Positions 61,092-64,000 of a stretch of DNA of 64,000 bases are shown here, piece after piece; the first letter of the stretch is position 1; every line of letters starts with the position of its first letter. The stretch is from Lonicera japonica. Lineage: Eukaryota > Streptophyta > Magnoliopsida > Dipsacales > Caprifoliaceae. The position numbers and the translations under genes were made by a program. Location: NCBI GenBank assembly GCA_021464415.1, contig JAKCWG010000856.1, positions 62,001 through 126,000 of the forward strand, read 5' to 3'. Under the pieces are notes generated by a model. The model was not told where the DNA came from, did no database searches, and saw only the letters and a program-made list of their open reading frames with translations.

Positions 61092-61270
61092 ACTTGTGAT
61101 TTGCTTTTCCTTACTTATGGGTACCTCCTATAAAAGTTATAAGAAGAAAATGGATCTCGAGGAAGACAACAAGAAAGAGGGGACAAGAGGCATCTAGCAA
61201 TTAAAAGAATCCCGAAAACGAAAAGCTGTCATCCCAAAAGGTCAAAAATACAGCGCCCCCTGCGTGCATC
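61092..61270 (-). other. Probable 5' flank carried with the LBD copy
   Basis: Sequence upstream of the LBD start on the minus strand is CT-rich (CCTCTTTCTTGTTGTCTTCC), like a plant leader. It is unlike Copia sequence and ends near 61270-61310, where the element's GGGGGAGAAAATG-type 3' region begins. Confidence 0.45.
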
Positions 61271-61309
61271 TAGAGTCCACCGCCCTAGCACGGTCTAGAT
61301 CCCTCTTTG

Positions 61310-62019
61310 ATGGTGACATAGGGGGAGAAAATGTGCATAATGTTGATGCTGCGGTAAAATGTAAGATTTTTTTTGCCACGGTAAGATTTTTTTTCGTGGT
61401 AAGATTTTTTATACTGACTTAAATGTTATGGTAAGATTTTAAATGCTTTAAATTATTCACTACATTCATACTTATTAAAGCTTTATTTAAATATATATAT
61501 ATATATTTTTTAAACTATCTCGAATATTTTCAATACTTTTTAATTGTCATCTTTGCATAAATTGAGGGGGAGCATATTATTTATATGCTATTTATGCTTT
61601 TTATTGTAAACACACATTATTATGAGTATTAACAAGTATTTTTGCAACTTTAGATTGGTAATTACTGATTCCCTCCTTTTTGATGAAGAAAAAGGGGGAG
61701 AAGTATGTGTGTTATGTAAGTATGTGTGTTATGTGTGTGTGTCATGAGTGATAATGGTCCACACTCGTTTATTTTATTATGCTATGCTTGATCAAGAACT
61801 ACTAGTTTGTCTATTTGTTTAAGTCCTTTTCGAACTTTTGCTTTCGGTTAAATTGTTTGAACTTATCTTATCTATCTAAGTATTTTTTTTATTTTAATAA
61901 TTGCTTGTATATTTTTATCTATGCACCTATTTAGGGGAGCATATTATTCATATGCTTAAAATTATTATCTTTTTATACACACATATTAATTCTATTGTCA
62001 TCATCAAAAAGGGGGAGAT
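61310..62019 (+). other. 3' untranslated region of Copia element with repeated polypurine tracts
   Basis: Contains several AAAGGGGGAGA-type tracts (about 61318, 61564, 61691) and the functional-position tract AAAAAGGGGGAGA (about 62006-62018) directly before the 3' LTR. Multiple such tracts are usual in SIRE-type elements. No coding region was seen. Confidence 0.7.
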
Positions 62020-63643
62020 TGTTGACCTTAAAGTCAATTAATCTTATTTTGATAATTACAATAAGTTAATAAAGTGTTATTTAACTCGGTTGTTCCAATG
62101 ATGATAGCCATTTTAACCGATATATCTTCCAACCAAGTGTAACTTCAAACTGAAGCAATCAAAATCTCACACAAGCTTTACAAACAAGAAATGAACTCAA
62201 GTGATATACATGTGCTATATAAAGCCAAGAAAAGATCTAGATCATCAAGCAAGTGAAGATATGCACAAGAATGATCTCCGCATGTTCTACAAGTTATCAA
62301 AACCAAGAAAGGATCAAGAACATCAAACAAGTAAAGATACGCACAAGAAAATCAAGCATCACGAAGACTCAAATTATCATTAAATGGAGTGAGTACTTAG
62401 ATTTTATGTAAAGATACTTTATTGATCAAATCCCTATAGCTCAAACATATTCTTGCATCTTTTAAAGATTGATTCAAACTAGCTTGAAGTTGAATTTATT
62501 TGAAAAACATCATTTTACAAAAATCGAGTTTCAAAATAAATTCATATTAATTTTAAATGATTATATTTTAAGCTATTATAAAAATAGGTATCTTAGAAAC
62601 ATATCTTTGAGGTTCAAAAATCATTAGAATTTTATTTGGAACTAAATTGTTAAATTTCAAAAATATTTTTATTTTACATTTAAAATTCGCTTAATTTTTG
62701 CCCAGTTTTGATCTAACGGTAAGATGGAGGCCTTCCCGAACACCGATCATTTTAAAATTTTTACAGTAGTTAGACAACATCTCCTGGAAATTTTGACTAA
62801 AATTTTAGCATGATCCAACGGTCTAATTGGGAGAAATTAACAAAACAATTTTGAATTTTTTTTTTGTCAAAACTAGCTGTTGGAAAGTTTGAAAATGTAT
62901 ACATTGGAGCCAAAATCTCTCTTAATCATCCCCAACGGCCATATGATTTTGCAAGCTATTTATATGATGTCTTAGACATGTTTTAACACACTTGAATCAT
63001 TCTACAAACTTATTTTACATATATACAAAGTTATTCAAGTATTCAATTCATTTTATTGATCATATTCTTCATTTTTGAGCTATATATTTTGATAAATTTT
63101 GATATCTCTTAGTGTGAGCTTCATTTGTATTTTGTCATATACAAGAGAGATATTGTACATTGGTGTTTGTCACCAAAACTCATTTGAATCATAATTGTGA
63201 GAGGTGTATCTCATAGATTAGCAAGAGGGATATTTTGTGAAAGTATTGAAGGTGTTTTCAATACTTGTGAGAGTGTGTGATAAGAATACACTTGTAGAGG
63301 TTTGATCTTCACCCGGAAGGAGATCGGTTATAGTGGAAATTCTCGGAGAACTAACCGAGCGCGGAGTAGGGGGAACAAGCCGAACCGTGTGGACAAAAAA
63401 TCTTCGACTTCAAATTGGTTCAATCTTTCTTACTCAATCTCTTTATTTATTTGTTACATTAATTGATTGAAGTTGCTTATATTATTGCTTATTCTTGGGA
63501 TTGATTATTTAATTGATTGTTTTCCTTGATAAACTTATTTAACTAAGTTGCTTTGCTTAAATATTTTAAAAACGTTTTAATTCCGTATTAAGTTTTTAAA
63601 ACCCTATTCACCCCTCTCTAGGGTATTTTAATTCCGACCTACA
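62020..63643 (+). repeat. 3' LTR of Copia element
   Basis: 1624 bp, same ends as the 5' LTR, preceded by the polypurine tract and followed by TTGTG. Confidence 0.93.
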
Positions 63644-64000
63644 TTGTGCTTTCCTCTTACTTCGAGAATTCAACATGTTTGTCAGATAAATAAAACACTT
63701 GCATACAACTCTCGTGTTCATTGGAAGTGATTAGATAACCTTCCGTTGACTCCGATTCAAAATTTTCCACAAAGTGGTCTTGGATGCATGACTATATCAT
63801 GTTCACGTGTTCACTTTCATTATCATCATCATCTCTTTGATTGCTCAAAGAGAACACGTTTAGCTCCAAAGTCATGTTTTCAAAAGCTAACTTCACTATT
63901 CCATTCTTGCAATTTATTATAGCATTAGACGTAGCAAGAAATGGTCATCCGAGGATAACCATAATCTCGTTAGCGGGATTCGACACGAGTTGCATGTTGA
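63644..64000 (-). pseudogene. Ty3/gypsy protease C-terminal part
   Basis: On the minus strand from the window edge: NPANEIMVILG-stop-PFLATSNAIINC, then IVKLAFENMTLELNVFSL, the end of a gypsy aspartic protease with its ILGRPFLAT-type motif damaged by a TGA. More stops follow before the Copia border at 63643. The catalytic Asp region lies beyond the window. Confidence 0.8.

Larger units (their letters stand above)
56326..63643 (+). mobile_element. SIRE-type Copia retrotransposon with captured host gene
   Basis: Two near-identical LTRs (56326-57944 and 62020-63643), both TGTTGACC..CCTACA, an initiator-Met primer site after the first and a polypurine tract before the second. The flanking 5-mers GTGTG and TTGTG match at four of five positions. 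It is inserted in the protease-RT linker of the minus-strand gypsy element. The interior keeps gag and the start of pol but lacks integrase, RT and RNase H. Instead it carries an antisense LOB-domain gene copy at 60349-61091. High LTR similarity indicates a fairly young insertion, younger than its gypsy host. Confidence 0.9.
39729..64000 (-). mobile_element. Athila-type Ty3/gypsy retrotransposon, decayed, twice interrupted, runs past the right edge
   Basis: On the minus strand the order is protease (right edge), RT, RNase H, integrase, a post-pol frame, polypurine tract and 3' LTR. Two younger LTR elements are inserted in it: a Tat/Ogre-like element at 47017-55942 inside RT, and a Copia element at 56326-63643 between protease and RT. 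A long post-pol frame after integrase and the pol wording place it nearest the Athila group. All coding parts have stops or frame breaks. The 5' LTR, primer site and gag lie beyond 64000. Confidence 0.88.

Overview
This is nuclear DNA of a flowering plant, most likely a eudicot. It is AT-rich and has long gene-poor stretches. Transposable elements of plant-specific lineages (CACTA, Mutator-like, Tourist, SIRE-type Copia, Athila- and Tat-type gypsy) lie around plant receptor and resistance genes. I saw no rRNA, tRNA gene, organellar insert or bacterial-style operon.

Left part (1-23,110): a tRNA-like SINE candidate and short tandem duplications come first. A complete but decayed CACTA transposon follows (1583-10542, 3-bp target duplication TGG), carrying remnants of both usual genes: TNP1-like at 2316-4005 and TNP2-like at 6285-9867, both on the minus strand. 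After a long-inverted-repeat MITE there is a duplicated promoter region. Copy A (about 11,905-13,130) is an orphan. Copy B, which drives the receptor-kinase gene, is split by a 9.2-kb Mutator-like insertion (13282-22442, 9-bp target duplication) and by a 241-bp MITE (22467-22707). Copy A keeps the empty site for both. The Mutator-like insert is nearly gene-free and holds a diverged roughly 340-bp tandem array, a small non-coding LTR element and a 415-bp tandem duplication.

Middle (23,128-39,700): the one apparently functional host gene is a wall-associated-kinase-like receptor kinase of five exons (23128-30078). A Copia remnant and a broken CC-NBS resistance gene follow. Then come a Tourist MITE whose empty site survives in the neighbouring tandem copy, and an isolated CACTA-type subterminal block containing five exact 40-bp palindromic units.

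Right part (39,729-64,000): a nest of three LTR retrotransposons. The host is a decayed Athila-type gypsy element on the minus strand that runs off the right edge. Its RT region is cut by an 8.9-kb non-coding Tat/Ogre-like insertion (47017-55942) with perfect 5-bp target duplications, whose two ends are the same LTR terminus in inverted orientation. Between protease and RT it is cut again by a SIRE-type Copia element (56326-63643). That element keeps gag but has lost integrase, RT and RNase H; in their place, antisense, is a copy of a LOB-domain (LBD) transcription-factor gene.

Main points of interest: the captured LBD gene, the retrotransposon with two U3 termini, and the receptor-kinase promoter whose insertion history can be read from its own duplicate.
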